From assembly GCA_949130485.1 (NCBI GenBank), contig OX422191.1, forward strand, positions 5,085,754-5,149,753: a DNA stretch of 64,000 bases, read 5' to 3'. The translations under genes were made by a program, and so were the position numbers. Of this stretch, positions 33,658 through 45,475 are shown one piece after another; the first letter of the stretch is position 1, and every line of letters starts with the position of its first letter. The notes beneath the pieces were generated by a model, which saw nothing but the letters and a program-made list of their open reading frames with translations, ran no database searches and was not told where the DNA came from. Source of the stretch: Agelas oroides. Its lineage: Eukaryota > Porifera > Demospongiae > Agelasida > Agelasidae.

Positions 33658-36397
33658 TTAACTGCAGTTGTGACATAGCCATACATAGTCAGCTTGATCA
33701 AAAACTATGTCTGGAATGTCTTCGCAGTCTCGATGAAACCACTCGTTGCAAATGTGGCATGAGACAAGTGGTCCTCTGACATCGTCCTTTTTGTTCCAGG
33801 GCAGTCTGCAGGAACAATAGACTGGAACCTTCTGCTTCCGCATGACTCTTCTCCTCCCCAGTCGCCTCTGTCTCTGTGCAAGGGGAAATGGCAAGAGCTC
33901 TCCGTCCTCAAATGAAGAACATAAATGCTCCCGCATGCTCTTCTGGTCGAATGTGGTCAGGTGGGGATCTAGCCCAGCACATAGAACCTGGGCGAAAGCA
34001 ACCGCAAAGAGGCTACAGTCAGATGCTCCTGACTGATGCTGAACATCAATGAGTCGGATCTCGAACTCCCAGTCACTTGTGTGCAAAATGACGGCTAGCT
34101 GCTCCTTCAGCTTTGTAAGGGCTGCCTTTGTCATGCAAGCTGGGAGGCTGTCATAGACATCAACAACGCCAGGTGAGCAGTTGACATTTGAGGCACACAC
34201 CCAGTGCTTTCTGCAGATGTTGATCACCTGGACAAAGTCTTGTGGCTGTGATGTCCATATCTGTTTTTCAGAAAGAAGAACAGGATCCTGCAGACCAGCT
34301 TGTGTTGGATGCTGTTTATGGAGCAAAGTATTGACAGCACTCATGTGCTTGTCAGTGAGCCAGTCTCCGTTCAGAAGTTCACTTTTGTCAACTTCGTTCA
34401 GGCACAGCTCCACAATCCAAGGCTTAATTTTCTTCTGTTTTGTCTTACGTTCTTTGTCTGCATCAATGGCATTTTGCTTGGTGTTCCCTGCCTGAAGTAG
34501 ACTACTGCTAAGGTGGTTAGGCGTGGAGTAAGCATTTGGAGACCCTAGGGAATCAATGGTGGACAATGACTGGCTGCTGGTCTTGGCATCAGGTGACATT
34601 AGATGGTCTGCACCTGGTGACAGGCAGCCTAGGGAATCAGCTGAGGTGTTAGTCTTGGCATTACCAGCAGGTGGCTCATTCCCAGCATCATGAGCAGGTT
34701 CATTGTAGGGCTTCAAGTGGGAACCAGTCACTCTCACCACCACCTCTGAGTTGGCAACGAGTTGCAGGAGATATGTACCCTTTGGAAGAATCTTGAGGAT
34801 CTTATAGGGGCCCACGTAACGATGGTCAAGCTTTCCTCCTTTACGCTTCTTTAGAAGGAAATCTTTTTTGAGCACCAATGCATCCACCTGATAGCACTCT
34901 GGACAGGCATGTTTCCTGTCATAGTGATCTTTTTGCTTTTCTTGTGCTGCAAGGATGTTTGCCTTTGCCTCCTCCAAGCGCTTCTGTCGTTCATTCTGTA
35001 ACCTGGTGAAGTCATCAAGCTCATTTACAGGTACATCATCAAGGTGCTTCCTGAGCATTTCTTCTGGACCCGCTTTGCGTAACTCAATATCGATTGGTAG
35101 CGTAGCTCTGCGTCCAAACATGAGCTCGAAAGGGCTAAACTTGCTCGATTCATGCCTTGATGTGTTATAGGCAAAAACACATGTGTCTAAATATGAACTC
35201 CAGGCTTCCTTCTTTGACTCTGTGACCTTGACAAGCATATTTTGTAGGGTCTGATTGTACCGCTCATCAAGTCCATTAGCCTAAAAATAAAGATGAATAC
35301 AGAGTCAAATGTAGGAGTCAGAGAAAACAGTAGCATAGCTAAATCAAACATGCAACAAACTTTATACATGTACTTAATGAATTACAGATTAGATTTACAT
35401 TACCTGTGGATGATAAGCAGTTGTCAGACGTCGATTAATGCCAAGCAGAGTCATCATTTCTGTATCTAACTGGTTGTTAAATTCTCGGCCCTGGTCGGAC
35501 ACTACCACCTGAGGAAGGCCCATCCGCATGAAAATCTGTTGACACAGAAAAAAATTTACAGACATTTAATCACATGAGCCTAATTACAAAAGAGAGCTTA
35601 CTCTTCATCAAAGCTTGCACATAAGAAACAATTACCTTGAATAGAACTGCTGCAACTCCATTGGCAGATTTGTCGGGTGTTGGAACAGCTTCAACCCACT
35701 TTGTGAAGTAGTCACTTAGTGTGAGGATGTACCGGCTACCATCCTCAGCGGGTGGTGTCAAGGGGCCCACAAAATCAATTCCAAGCTGATGCCATGGTGA
35801 CTTTACTGCAATGGGATGTAGCTCTGGGACACCAGTGGTCATTTTTCTGTTCATTCGTTGACATACATCGCAGGTTGAAATCTATTAAAATGGAAGGAAA
35901 TACTATCATTCAGTAACTACATCAAAAATACAAACACAAAATTGAACTACATACCATATCCTGGACGTCTTTCACTACTCCATGCCACATGAAGCGTTCC
36001 TTGATCTTGTATAAAGTCTTTGACTTTCCAAGGTGACCAGCAGTGGGGTCCACATGGCATGCATGAAGAACTTTCTTCTGTTCTTCCTTACTTTGGATAA
36101 ACCGCAGCAGCACTTCTCCCTGTATGCATGGTGGGTAGGCATTAATTGGAAAATTTACTACAGCACCTATGGTTTCAACCGCCTCACCTTCTCCTTTTGC
36201 TTCTTCTTATAGAACAATTCTCCATCCTTGATAATGAATCTCTTTGCCTTGTTTCTAATGGCTCGCTTCCTGTTCTCTGTCGCACCATTTGGATACCTCC
36301 TCTCCGTAAGGTATCGGTAGGCTTGTTCGACTAAGTCCGCATCCCTCCCGTCTGCACTTTCGTGGTCCATCCTGCTGGCTCGAAAACGACGAGACAC
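33658..36397 (-). CDS. Ginger1 transposase: integrase + Ulp1-like protease + PHD finger
   Basis: Five exons (36397-36188, 36119-35955, 35881-35636, 35535-35404, 35280-33658) join by GT-AG introns, all phase 0, giving 791 residues with no stop. Residues about 71-135 hold the H2C2 finger (HACHVDPTAGH ... CDVC). The DDE core follows: IDFVGPL, VVSDQGREF, and the glutamate in NGLDERYNQ. GPYKI at about 407 is the GPY/F module. Residues about 600-690 look like an Ulp1/C48 cysteine protease: HWVCASN, VDVYDS, and the QSGASDCSLFAVAFA nucleophile region. The last 50 residues are a PHD finger (CSC, CHIC, HRDC, CHNC). Integrase acts on the terminal repeats. Roles for the protease (SUMO or a similar substrate) and PHD (chromatin reading) are inferred from the families. 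The start ATG lies 219 bp inside the right end. Confidence 0.9.
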
Positions 36398-36799
36398 AAC
36401 ACCCTAGGTGCCATTTCGTTCGTTTTATGGCGGGTTTGACAGCTACCGATCCGCTAGGTCAGTAGGTTATGCGCTTCGCGGTACGTATTTACTTCCGGAT
36501 CAATTTTCCACGTGCGGATCACCCTTTTCAGGAAAAATTGTTCCGGGGGGATCGGTATTCCAGCAATTTTGATCCGCCCGGAACATTTTTTTTAACGGAA
36601 CAATTTTTCCGTGACAGTCCAATTGGTTGTCCATTGCTTCCTCTAGCCTCTCAACTATATACAAGCTGTATATTATCTGAATTCATTTTTTGGGGGGTGT
36701 ATTGTTGGGCAAGAATGAAAACTTACAAAAAATGTACAGTATTGGTCCTATCACTAAAATAGTTACAGTCCCATAGTTTATACAAATTGATTTATGTGC

Positions 36800-39700
36800 T
36801 CAGTCCACTATTTCTAAGTCTCCATTGTTATAATCATCCATTAATTGGTAAGTAGATACAATATCACCTTCTTCATCATACACAATGTTGTACCACTCAG
36901 GAAAGCCTGGAACTTGTGAGATTACGTAGCCATAAAATCCCTGAAGTTTCCCATCCACATTAAAATAGTGAAAGACCCTTTTTCCTACTAAAGCACAGGT
37001 CAGATTACTAGGGTTTGGGAGTAGGGGTTGGGTTTGAGCAGATTGAATCAGCCTTAGTAGATTCTCTTGAAGTTTTGCTACTGAATAGTTTCCACTGCTT
37101 TTGTCTGAGAACTTGTAGATATCCTTATCTGAATGTTTTTGTTGCAGCACATATTTTCTAAATCGTAGCTGTGCCTTTAATGCTAATTTTTTCTTGGTCT
37201 TTGTGAGTAGAGACATTTTTTGCACAACATCATCCGGTGATTGCCACAAGCCATATGTAACAATGTCAGATGTGTACTTCTCTTTCTCCCGAAGAGCTTT
37301 CTGTTCAGCTTCGTACATCTGTTGCTGTTTATTCATCAGTGCCTCTGCTCTTTGGGCTTCTATTACTTTTTTGCCTTTCTCTGAATTTCTGTCGATGAGC
37401 TGGTGCAGATCGACGTGCAAAATCAAGAAGCTTTTGCTTCTCGGACTCAGGCTTATTGTAAAGCCAGTCTATTGTCTTGTTATTCACAAAAAGGATGTGG
37501 GCTTCTAAAACCAGAAGGCTTGCATTTGGCTTCTCCCTGATGTAACGATCTAGCAGAGCAAAGTCCCGCTCACTGATAGTGTTTGTGGGTCTCACAGACT
37601 TTGTTTGCTGTTTCATGTCCTCACTAGCTTTATCCCACTTTCCATCCTTTAGATGATCGTCAAGCATTCGAAGCACCAGTAGCTCCAAAGCTTGGAAGAT
37701 AGCCTGAAGCATTTGCTGAACAAGAGGGTCAATGTCCTCCTGTGGCTTTAGCAGCTCCTGCAAGATATCATCCTCATTGACTTCCACCTCTGTAAAAGGA
37801 ATGCTGGCTTCAGTCATGAATTCACAGGCATTCAACTTGTTCTTTGCAGAAATTGGAGCAGCTTTGTGTAATGCTCATTCATGCCAAAGATGTGGATATC
37901 AGACTCCAGTATCCGCCAGAGTGGACTTGTGACAAATTTATTCATAAGCCCAAGTGCCTTACACCCTGCATAGTACAGATTTTCCTTTGCATCTGCTAGC
38001 ACAGCTTGTAGCAAACGGTTTGGTGCCCCTAACTGCTTCGTCAGAAACTCAATGATGTAAGGACGAAGAAAGAAAACACGCCCTCCATCGATGAAGATGA
38101 TGTTGAATCTGTTGCCCTTGAAGTGGACCAAAGGTACCCTTTGTATGCCTTTTTGTTTTAGGAATGATGAAAACTGTAAGGGATGCCCAGATTTTTGATC
38201 CCCTCGTTTCTCAAATGCTTTGCAGGCAGTTCTAATAAACCTAATGCAGCCTGCTTCAGTAGGTTCTGTAGATGTACTGACAGTGGTAGTTTCTGATTCC
38301 TGGTGAGCGATTTCAAAGAGCCGAAGAGCCTCTGCAGTATGGTCTGCCATGCCTACAATGAAGTGCATTCCACAGAAGAAGTTGTACATACGAGCCATAG
38401 CTTCTCTCTGTTCTAGAAGGAGCTCACCCCAGTTGTCAACTACTGTTGGGAGGATTTCAGAGCGATAAGCAGTTAGTAGATCATTAAAAGACTTTTCTGT
38501 GCTGGCTCTATCAGACATGGTGCACTTGATATTGGCCAGTATTCTGTTAGCAGCATTGCCTACTCCCAGTGCTTTGTCTGCCACTTCCTCAATGTCAGCT
38601 AGGATTTCATTCAGGGTATCGAGGGTTGTTTTGGCCGAACCATTACACATTTCTCGGAGACCAAGGGTGTATGAATCGCCAGTACTAGTGCTGACTTGAT
38701 AGCCCGAGTATTTGTGGCCAAATTTGCTTGTACCATCTGAGTGTAAGGTAGCGTTCTCCGTGTTGCACAGGACCTCAGCTAGTTGTGCTTGAGCTAGGGT
38801 GTGGCCTTCCACTGTGAGTTCAGTTATCATTGTGCGTTTCGGTAGCCTCTCGCACTCACTCTCAGTGAGTCTCAGGACAGCCCTGATAACTGATTCAACA
38901 TTGTTTATACTGACATTCATGGAGAGTAGCTCCATAATGCACATCCTCAGCTGATTGGTATACTTACCATCTTCAAAGGTCTCCAACTTCTTGACATTTT
39001 CAAGCTTCTGTTTTAGCTCTGACATTTCATCTCGTAATGAAGCATTGTGGTGTTGCAACTCTATGTTTCTCTGTCTTAGTTCTTGCAGTTCCCTCTCTTG
39101 TGAGGCACAGTACTTGCATTCAGCTGCCTGAATATTTGTTTTGAGTGCATGGCACTGGTTTTTGTAATACCGGATCCTTTTGTAAGCCTTTTTCAACGTG
39201 AAATTTTTTTCCAACTTTCTAATGTACTTTTTTTGTTCTTGAATACGAAGGTCTTTCCTCCTCTCCCTTCTCCTCACATTCCGTGGGTTGTACTGGGCAA
39301 ATTTGGATATTAAACTTGTGTTTTTGGCCTTTTCCTTCTCATACATTTTTCTCCACTCCTGTAATTCTGCTGCTAGGCTCCTGTTGACCTCATCAACGAT
39401 TTCTTTTTCTTGCATTAAGAAAGAGCCTTGTTGCCTAGATACTTTCTGCAAGTGACTACCATTCTTCACCTGCAGGTTTGGTTGAGTAGCAGTGGATTTC
39501 TCACTCATTGTGGGTATGGAAGAGCAGCTGGCAAGTGATCTGGATACTGGCATGGAAAAAGGACGTTTTAGGTAGGTGTCAAGTTCTTCTTTTTTCTTTG
39601 ATTTGATGAGAGTTTTGCGGTGATTTACCACCCTCATCACTGCATGTCGCAGAGATGATGTGCTAACATCAGCTACTGATGCACTTCCTATGAGGGAAAT

Positions 39701-39871
39701 CCCCCACTTTTTCATGGCTTCCCATGTGAGCTTGTTTCCTTGCATAACACCATATAGTTCAAGCACTAGACCATTGGTTACAGCTGTAATACTAGGCATA
39801 GGTTTGGTGCCTTCAAGAAGCATTGTATTTGTTATATGGTGTTGCTTGCAGAATGGCCCAGCGTATGCCAT
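36800..39871 (-). pseudogene. Uncharacterised coiled-coil/Tudor-like gene, in three collinear frames
   Basis: Three minus-strand frames follow one another: 39871-37832 (679 codons), 37835-37329 (168) and 37426-36800 (208). They overlap by 4 and about 100 bases with no intron signals, so two frame breaks are likely. The first frame starts MAYAGPFCKQHHITNTMLLE, has a Lys/Glu-rich coiled coil at about 170-310, then ATLHSDGTSKFGHKYSGYQV and NFFCGMHFIVGMADH. The last has GKRVFHYFNVDGKLQGFYGY and NIVYDEEGD, like a Tudor/SH3-type barrel. I recognise the DGTSK(F)GHKY and GKRV...YDEE motifs from a multicopy, unnamed family of sponges and cnidarians. The SDGTS and GMHF segments could be parts of an RNase H-like core, but catalytic residues are unassigned. 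It may be a transposon gene or an expanded host family. Confidence 0.6.
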
Positions 39872-39965
39872 TGTTGCATGTACGTATACCTATTGTGAAT
39901 AAGGCAAGGAACGCATTATACTAAACTGTGAAATAATGCAAAATGTTTTGTAAAGCTTTGAATAA
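39872..39965. promoter_or_regulatory. Upstream region of the 36800-39871 gene
   Basis: The short AT-rich stretch before the start codon contains no clear TATA box or repeat. Its end is bounded by a decayed MITE. Any promoter function is inferred from position only. Confidence 0.2.
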
Positions 39966-39966
39966 C

Positions 39967-40345
39967 TAGTTTCGTTCCATGGCCTTCCCACCATCCAGTG
40001 TTTGATCATTAATAGTATGCCAAAATAGAAGGGGAAGGCCTGGGACCATTTATCACATTTAAGTAGACAGAGATGGGGAAGGGCCCTGAACTGAAAGAAT
40101 ATGCTTTGTACACACATCCTTTGTTAAGAATAGTGAGCGGCAAGTTTTTTTTTGTAAACTTTTGTGACTTCAGCGTTTGTTAGACACTAAAGGAAAATGC
40201 CTCAAGATCATTCTTTTGATCCAGGAATGTCTGCCTCTGTCTATCTAAGTAGGCATTGACGTCACTCACGTGATAAATGCTCCCCTCCATTTTTGCATAC
40301 CGTAAGCGATCAAAAAACTGGATGGTGGGAAGGCTAGGGAACAAA
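39967..40345. mobile_element. Decayed Mutator-like MITE, relative of 47496-48104
   Basis: The left end is TAGTTTCGTTCCATGGCCTT with CCCACCATCCAGTGTTTGATC. The right complement has CTAGCCTTCCCACCATCCAG, then TTTTTTGATCGCTTACGGTA. The TTTTTGATCGCTTGCAGTAT phrase is diagnostic of the 47496 element. No readable TSD. Confidence 0.6.
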
Positions 40346-40399
40346 TGTTATTCAAACAGCCTGTCATTGTGTGACCATCATCCCAAAATATGTTAGCTT

Positions 40400-41036
40400 G
40401 CTTGGATTTGCACAAGCCAGTGTCACCCTGCTGTACAAGCCTTGTCCCACTGGAATGCAATTAACTAGATGACATTTAAAAGTCTGTTTTTGGCTGTCAT
40501 TGCCTTGGGGTGGGGGGGCAGGACAAGCTCTAAGAATCATGTGAAAAAATTACATTTCATTCTTTGGTATGCGGAAAGTTCACAGGGATTTACAGAGTTT
40601 AAACAAGTAAGCGCTCGTGGCATCCAAGTTTGCCGGGGGATCAATGCTTGGAACACTTTTGTTCTAAGGGTAGAACATCCCTACATTGTCAGAAAGTCGG
40701 AGAAATCCCTGGATATGGGTGAGCCTACCTTCCATGCCAAGAAAACAAGTTACCAATTGCAGCAGTGAACCAAAGTGGTAAACTACTCTCGAAACACCAC
40801 AAAAAGCACTCAATAAGGGCTGCAGCACACGGATTCAGACGATTTCCCTGAGCATTGCATCATCAGATTGCCGAGTGCACGTGAGCTTGTCCTACCACCC
40901 TGGTCATTGCCATTATAAAGACTGCGAAACAGTGATGTGTTATGTGACAAAATACTGTAATGTGATTGGGCCATACTATACAGTTGGCACAAGGCATGTC
41001 TGCTCAATTTACCAGACCCTCTTTTTGTGAAAGGGG
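40400..41036. mobile_element. Decayed copy of the TAGTCTCACAAGCC MITE family with an insertion
   Basis: Matches to the 27644-28007 body include TGTCCCACTGGAATGCAATTA (near 40443) and the inverted GACAAAATACTGTAATGTGATTGG and ACCAGACCC stretches (40955-41020). They are separated by about 0.4 kb of unrelated sequence. Confidence 0.5.
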
Positions 41037-41710
41037 CTAACTGAAGTCTTGACTGTATTACCGTTTCAGCTGCACTCAGTTGGATCTCTGTGCTGGTGCC
41101 GCTGATGTCTGTAAAAGAAAAGAATGTTGGTACTAGTCTTATTGTTAGGATTTATTGGTGTGTGTTGATTCTTCTTTACAGGTATTGGTCATTGTACAGC
41201 TATGCAGCAGTTTGGCTGATGTCCGAGATTGCATCCTTTACTTTCTTAAGGCTGATTGTGTCAGTGTATTGAGCAATGTGACTGTATGATTGGATTTGAA
41301 GCACTTTAGTGTCACTGATATTTCATTAACAATACTACCGCCAGCTTACTGTGAAACTTACAGTTTGAATAGGGGTGGGGCAAGGGGGTTTCACATGCCA
41401 GGAATTCGACGATGTCACTTTCGAAGATGTCCACCGCACGAGTCAGCTGGTACACGGAAGGATGGGATGTTTAAAGGAGAAGAGTGTTCCAAAGTTGCAA
41501 CGAAGAAAACGAAAGTGGTACCACTCGATTCTCCAACGAAAGAGGATTCAGGAAATATATACTTTGTTGGGGGTTTGTAGCTGTCCCGAAGAGCGCCGAG
41601 GCGAAAATTTTGAACGTGCGTGACGTACTGTTTCCATCATTTAAATTTTACCGCCAAAAATTGCGCGTGCGTACGCGACTTCCGGAATCACTATTTGCAG
41701 GGGCATTTAA

Positions 41711-42329
41711 CCCTTTTAGCCCGACGCGCATGCGCAGAAATCGATCGCGTGGTTACGAGAGAAGCTAATAAAAAATGGCGATTTTGTGTAGTGTTGATTC
41801 ATTGCGTTATATCTTTTAAAATAGCTGAGTTCAGGCAATGATAGTTAGGCTTAGCTTAGTTGAAAACAAACCTGCTTTACTCAGAATGTAGTCAGAAGAC
41901 CTGCTAGTGAAGTCCGAAGAAGCTACAACCGTGGAAACGTAGGTACCCGCTGTGTACCTGAAAATGACCGATAATACACGGCAAAAGTTGGCAGAGATTT
42001 CCAGCGAAGGTACGTTTCAACTGTCGTTGACATGATTAGATAGTATATAGACGATAGAACATGTAGCGTGTGGATATAAGCTGTACTGTGGCCAACTACG
42101 ATCGGCAGGTAAACTTCGAACGCGATTTTCAGGGGAAGTCCCTATGGGACACAGCAGCTAATTATGCTTCGATTGACTTCCTGTTACACGTAATAACTAA
42201 CTCCAAGTCCAAAAAGGCGCAGCGATCACGATAAATAGCGGAAGCGAAATGCGGGCGCATTTGGCCGCTATCGGGTGTAATGGTCAAGAAATTTCGCGGG
42301 CGCATTTGGCCGCTATCGGGTGTAATGGG
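41711..42329. mobile_element. piggyBac-like MITE, TTAA TSD, present in one duplicate only
   Basis: TTAA at 41707-41710 and 42330-42333 surrounds the ends CCCTTTTAGCCCGA and complement CCCATTACACCCGA. The other duplicate has a single TTAA at the same point (near 44009-44012), so this is a natural filled/empty site pair. Its right end is itself doubled: GGGCGCATTTGGCCGCTATC occurs at about 42254 and 42299. CCC ends and TTAA targets are piggyBac traits. Confidence 0.92.
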
Positions 42330-42424
42330 TTAAGGGATCACGTAAGATATCCGACTCCCGCGCCGAAATGAAAGGGGGCATGGTCTACAGTCACGTGGTG
42401 TCACGCCCACTCTATTCCAATCCA

Positions 42425-42905
42425 TGGATCCACCCAGAGGAGGTAGAAAGCTAGTAATTAGCAATACGCGCGAGGTAGCAATTGGTGCTACGTGAATGAC
42501 GTAATCATACCGACTGCCATAGCGGCCCATAGTGAAAGGTCAACTCGATTTACACAAACAGCTTTCGTTTGTTTGGGACAAAATTCACTCAGTGGATACT
42601 GCTAGGTGAGCTCTAGATCGACCTCTATGGCATTTTGATACGCAGAATTTTCCGTGGGGATTCCCAAGGAAGCACTCAAATGCTTCGCGCGCAAAGAAGA
42701 ACTATAGCGGTCGATCTAGAGCACACCTGGCAGTATCCACTGAGTGGGTTTCGTCCCAAACAAACGAAAGCTGTTTGTGTAAATCGAGTTGACCTTTCAC
42801 TATGGGCCGCAATGGCAGTCCGTATGATTACGTCATTCACGTAGCACTAATTGCTACCTCGCACTTATCACTAATTACTAGCTTCCAATCTCCTCTGGGA
42901 TCCAC
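42425..42905. mobile_element. Long foldback element, arms about 200 bp (copy 1)
   Basis: 42425-42630 and 42704-42905 are inverted copies at about 88% identity, for example GCTACGTGAATGACGTAATC, GGTCAACTCGATTTACACAA and CTCTAGATCGACC. They surround a 73-bp spacer. No TSD was resolved. The second copy is at 44100-44580. Confidence 0.85.
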
Positions 42906-42967
42906 CGATGCGCAAGGCCACACCCACCCACTAGGAGCCGGCCGTCATGATACTAACAGTACCGAAG

Positions 42968-43334
42968 TGCGTTTCAAAGCTCTAATCTGATTGGTTGGGT
43001 TAGGGGTTATTAGGGTTGGGGCCATGTAAGAGGGAAAGTTACGTAATCACAGCGCATGTGTCTGACCTCCAATGCGGGCGTATTTTTTTTTGGACGCACT
43101 TTCGACTTAGGGCATACCAAATTGATTTTATGTTTCACGGATTGCTTAGGTCAGAAACATTACCCGGTAGGCAGGCAAAAAAATTAAAATAAAAATGACC
43201 AAACTTCTCATGAATTTAATTAGATACCGCTCAGCTACACAAAACTGCTCGCCATCCTCAGTCCTTTCCACGTAGTGAGTACTTAGCCTCGTTCTCAGGC
43301 CTTAGCGCGTTCGTCGCTAGCAGTACGTCCTTTC
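42968..43334. other. Spacer between the duplicates
   Basis: Contains a short TTAGGG-like stretch (GGTTGGGTTAGGGGTTATTA). At 43074-43112 it has TGCGGGCGTATTTTTT... GGACGCACTTTCGACTTAG, which recurs inverted at 52801-52843. No coding signal. Confidence 0.5.
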
Positions 43335-44642
43335 CTAACTGAAGTCTTGACTGTATTACCGTTTCAGCTGCACTCAGTTGGATCTCTGTGCTGGTGCCGC
43401 TGATGTCTGTAAAAGAAAAGAATGTTGGTACTAGTCTTATTGTTAGGATTTATTGGTGTGTGTTGATTCTTCTTTACAGGTATTGGTCATTGTACAGCTA
43501 TGCAGCAGTTTGGCTGATGTCCGAGATTGCATCCTTTACTTTCTTAAGGCTGATTGTGTCAGTGTATTGAGCAATGTGACTGTATGATTGGATTTGAAGC
43601 ACTTTAGTGTCACTGATATTTCATTAACAATACTACCGCCAGCTTACTGTGAAACTTACAGTTTGAATAGGGGTGGGGCAAGGGGGTTTCACATGCCAGG
43701 AATTCGACGATGTCACTTTCGAAGATGTCCACCGCACGAGTCAGCTGGTACACGGAAGGATGGGATGTTTAAAGGAGAAGAGTGTTCCAAAGTTGCAACG
43801 AAGAAAACGAAAGTGGTACCACTCGATTCTCCAACGAAAGAGGATTCAGGAAATATATACTTTGTTGGGGGTTTGTAGCTGTCCCGAAGAGCGCCGAGGC
43901 GAAAATTTTGAACGTGCGTGACGTACTGTTTCCATCATTTAAATTTTACCGCCAAAAATTGCGCGTGCGTACGCGACTTCCGGAATCACTATTTGCAGGG
44001 GCATTTAAGGGATCACGTAAGATATCCGACTCCCGCGCCGAAATGAAAGGGGGCATGGTCTACAGTCACGTGGTGTCACGCCCACTCTATTCCAATCCAT
44101 GGATCCACCCAGAGGAGGTAGAAAGCTAGTAATTAGCAATACGCGCGAGGTAGCAATTGGTGCTACGTGAATGACGTAATCATACCGACTGCCATAGCGG
44201 CCCATAGTGAAAGGTCAACTCGATTTACACAAACAGCTTTCGTTTGTTTGGGACAAAATTCACTCAGTGGATACTGCTAGGTGAGCTCTAGATCGACCTC
44301 TATGGCATTTTGATACGCAGAATTTTCCGTGGGGATTCCCAAGGAAGCACTCAAATGCTTCGCGCGCAAAGAAGAACTATAGCGGTCGATCTAGAGCACA
44401 CCTGGCAGTATCCACTGAGTGGGTTTCGTCCCAAACAAACGAAAGCTGTTTGTGTAAATCGAGTTGACCTTTCACTATGGGCCGCAATGGCAGTCCGTAT
44501 GATTACGTCATTCACGTAGCACTAATTGCTACCTCGCACTTATCACTAATTACTAGCTTCCAATCTCCTCTGGGATCCACCGATGCGCAAGGCCACACCC
44601 ACCCACTAGGAGCCGGCCGTCATGATACTAACAGTACCGAAG
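43335..44642. repeat. Direct duplication, copy 2 (empty TTAA site)
   Basis: Matches copy 1 at a fixed 2,298-bp offset up to the TTAA site, and at 1,675 bp after it. The near-absence of differences implies a recent duplication or an assembly artefact. Confidence 0.95.
44100..44580. mobile_element. Long foldback element (copy 2)
   Basis: Duplicate of the 42425-42905 foldback, carried along in the direct duplication. Confidence 0.85.
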
Positions 44643-45049
44643 CTTGTACCATTGGATACAGCAAAGATTGAGGTTTATAAAGACGTGTTCAAGCATAGTG
44701 ACATCCCCATCACAATTGGAGCTGTGAGTCCTTGAAGTAAACCATGTTTCATGGTTCTGTACACATTGGTGACCATATCTCCTGAACCCTGCAACTTAAA
44801 GACATGGAACTTGTACCGTAGGACACAGCAAGGATTGGCATTTATAAGGATGTGCTAAAGTACCGTGACATCCACATTAGATTTGGAACTGTGAGCCCAT
44901 GTGTTGGTTTTGGTACGTACGCATTGGTAATTCTGTGTGACCATATCTTCCGAACCCTACAAACTGTGGACGTGGAACTTGTACTGTTGGACACAGCAAG
45001 GACATGCAAAAGACTCAGCATAAACCCTAAGGAGGTGTACATTCATAAT

Positions 45050-45475
45050 TAGTAGCCTTGAGCAAACATAATTCTTAAAACCCAGAGCATAATACGTAAA
45101 ATTTAGAGCATAATAATTATGAAAAGGCTACAATTGCTCTTGCAAAGTCATTAGTCACTAGTTGCTGACTTGACTACAACAAGAGTTCCACCTCAGCCAA
45201 CGACAAATCCAGTGATCAACAGCTTGCATCTATGTCCACTGAGTCTGAGTTTTGCAGGAGTTTGTCACTTAGTCACGCAAGCCACACCCTCTGCAAAACA
45301 AAAGTGTGGCTTGTGTGACTATTTGTTGCTGTCGCCAGCGACATTCAGATGTCTGTATTCTATTGTATATTGAAGAAAGACCAATATTTCGTGAGCATAA
45401 TTTCAGCATAATCAGTACTCTTTTAGGCATAATAAGCTAAAAACTTAGGAACTGTGGAATAGCATAATTAGACAA
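45050..45475. mobile_element. hAT MITE relic (GAGCATAAT family)
   Basis: Repeated (G)AGCATAATA phrases at both ends (TTAGAGCATAATAATTATGA; GTGAGCATAATTTCAGCATA; GGCATAATAAGCTA) match the subterminal repeats of the 29351-29790 hAT MITE. The terminal TAGGG motif is lost. It is interrupted by the 52-bp element at 45270-45321. Confidence 0.5.
45270..45321. mobile_element. 52-bp mini-element, TAGTCACGCAAGCC family, degenerate 9-bp TSD
   Basis: TAGTCACGCAAGCCACAC and GTGTGGCTTGTGTGACTA are inverted ends joined by a 16-base core. The flanks TTTGTCACT and TTTGTTGCT match at 7 of 9 positions. Confidence 0.75.

Larger units (their letters stand above)
33391..36616. mobile_element. Ginger1 DNA transposon, apparently complete, 4-bp TSD GTCC
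   Basis: The left end is TGTCAGGGAAAAAATGATCC and the right end complement is TGTCACGGAAAAATTGTTCC. GTCC lies on both sides (33387-33390, 36617-36620). It is 3,226 bp with one five-exon minus-strand gene. Subterminal GATCC(C)CCC/GGGGGGATC phrases occur at both ends and form a 36-bp perfect hairpin at the left. TGT ends, a 4-bp TSD and a GPY/F integrase with Ulp1 and PHD domains are known Ginger1 features. Confidence 0.92.
41037..42967. repeat. Direct duplication, copy 1 (with TTAA insertion)
   Basis: Apart from the 623-bp insertion it is essentially identical to 43335-44642 over 1,308 bases. It includes an open frame of 96 codons (41290-41580; 43588-43878 in copy 2) that has no domain I recognise. 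The breakpoints are sharp: shared text starts at CTAACTGAAG and ends at CAGTACCGAAG. Confidence 0.95.

Noticed and set aside
41290-41580. 96-codon frame conserved in both duplicates
   Set aside because: Identity comes from the recent duplication, so it is not evidence of selection. No domain is recognisable.
42990-43020. TTAGGG-like repeats as an interstitial telomere
   Set aside because: Only a few degenerate units. A similar core at about 46700-46735 belongs to a MITE.
41037-44642. The two direct repeats as LTRs of one element
   Set aside because: Only 367 bp separates them, with no coding region, primer-binding site or TG...CA ends.
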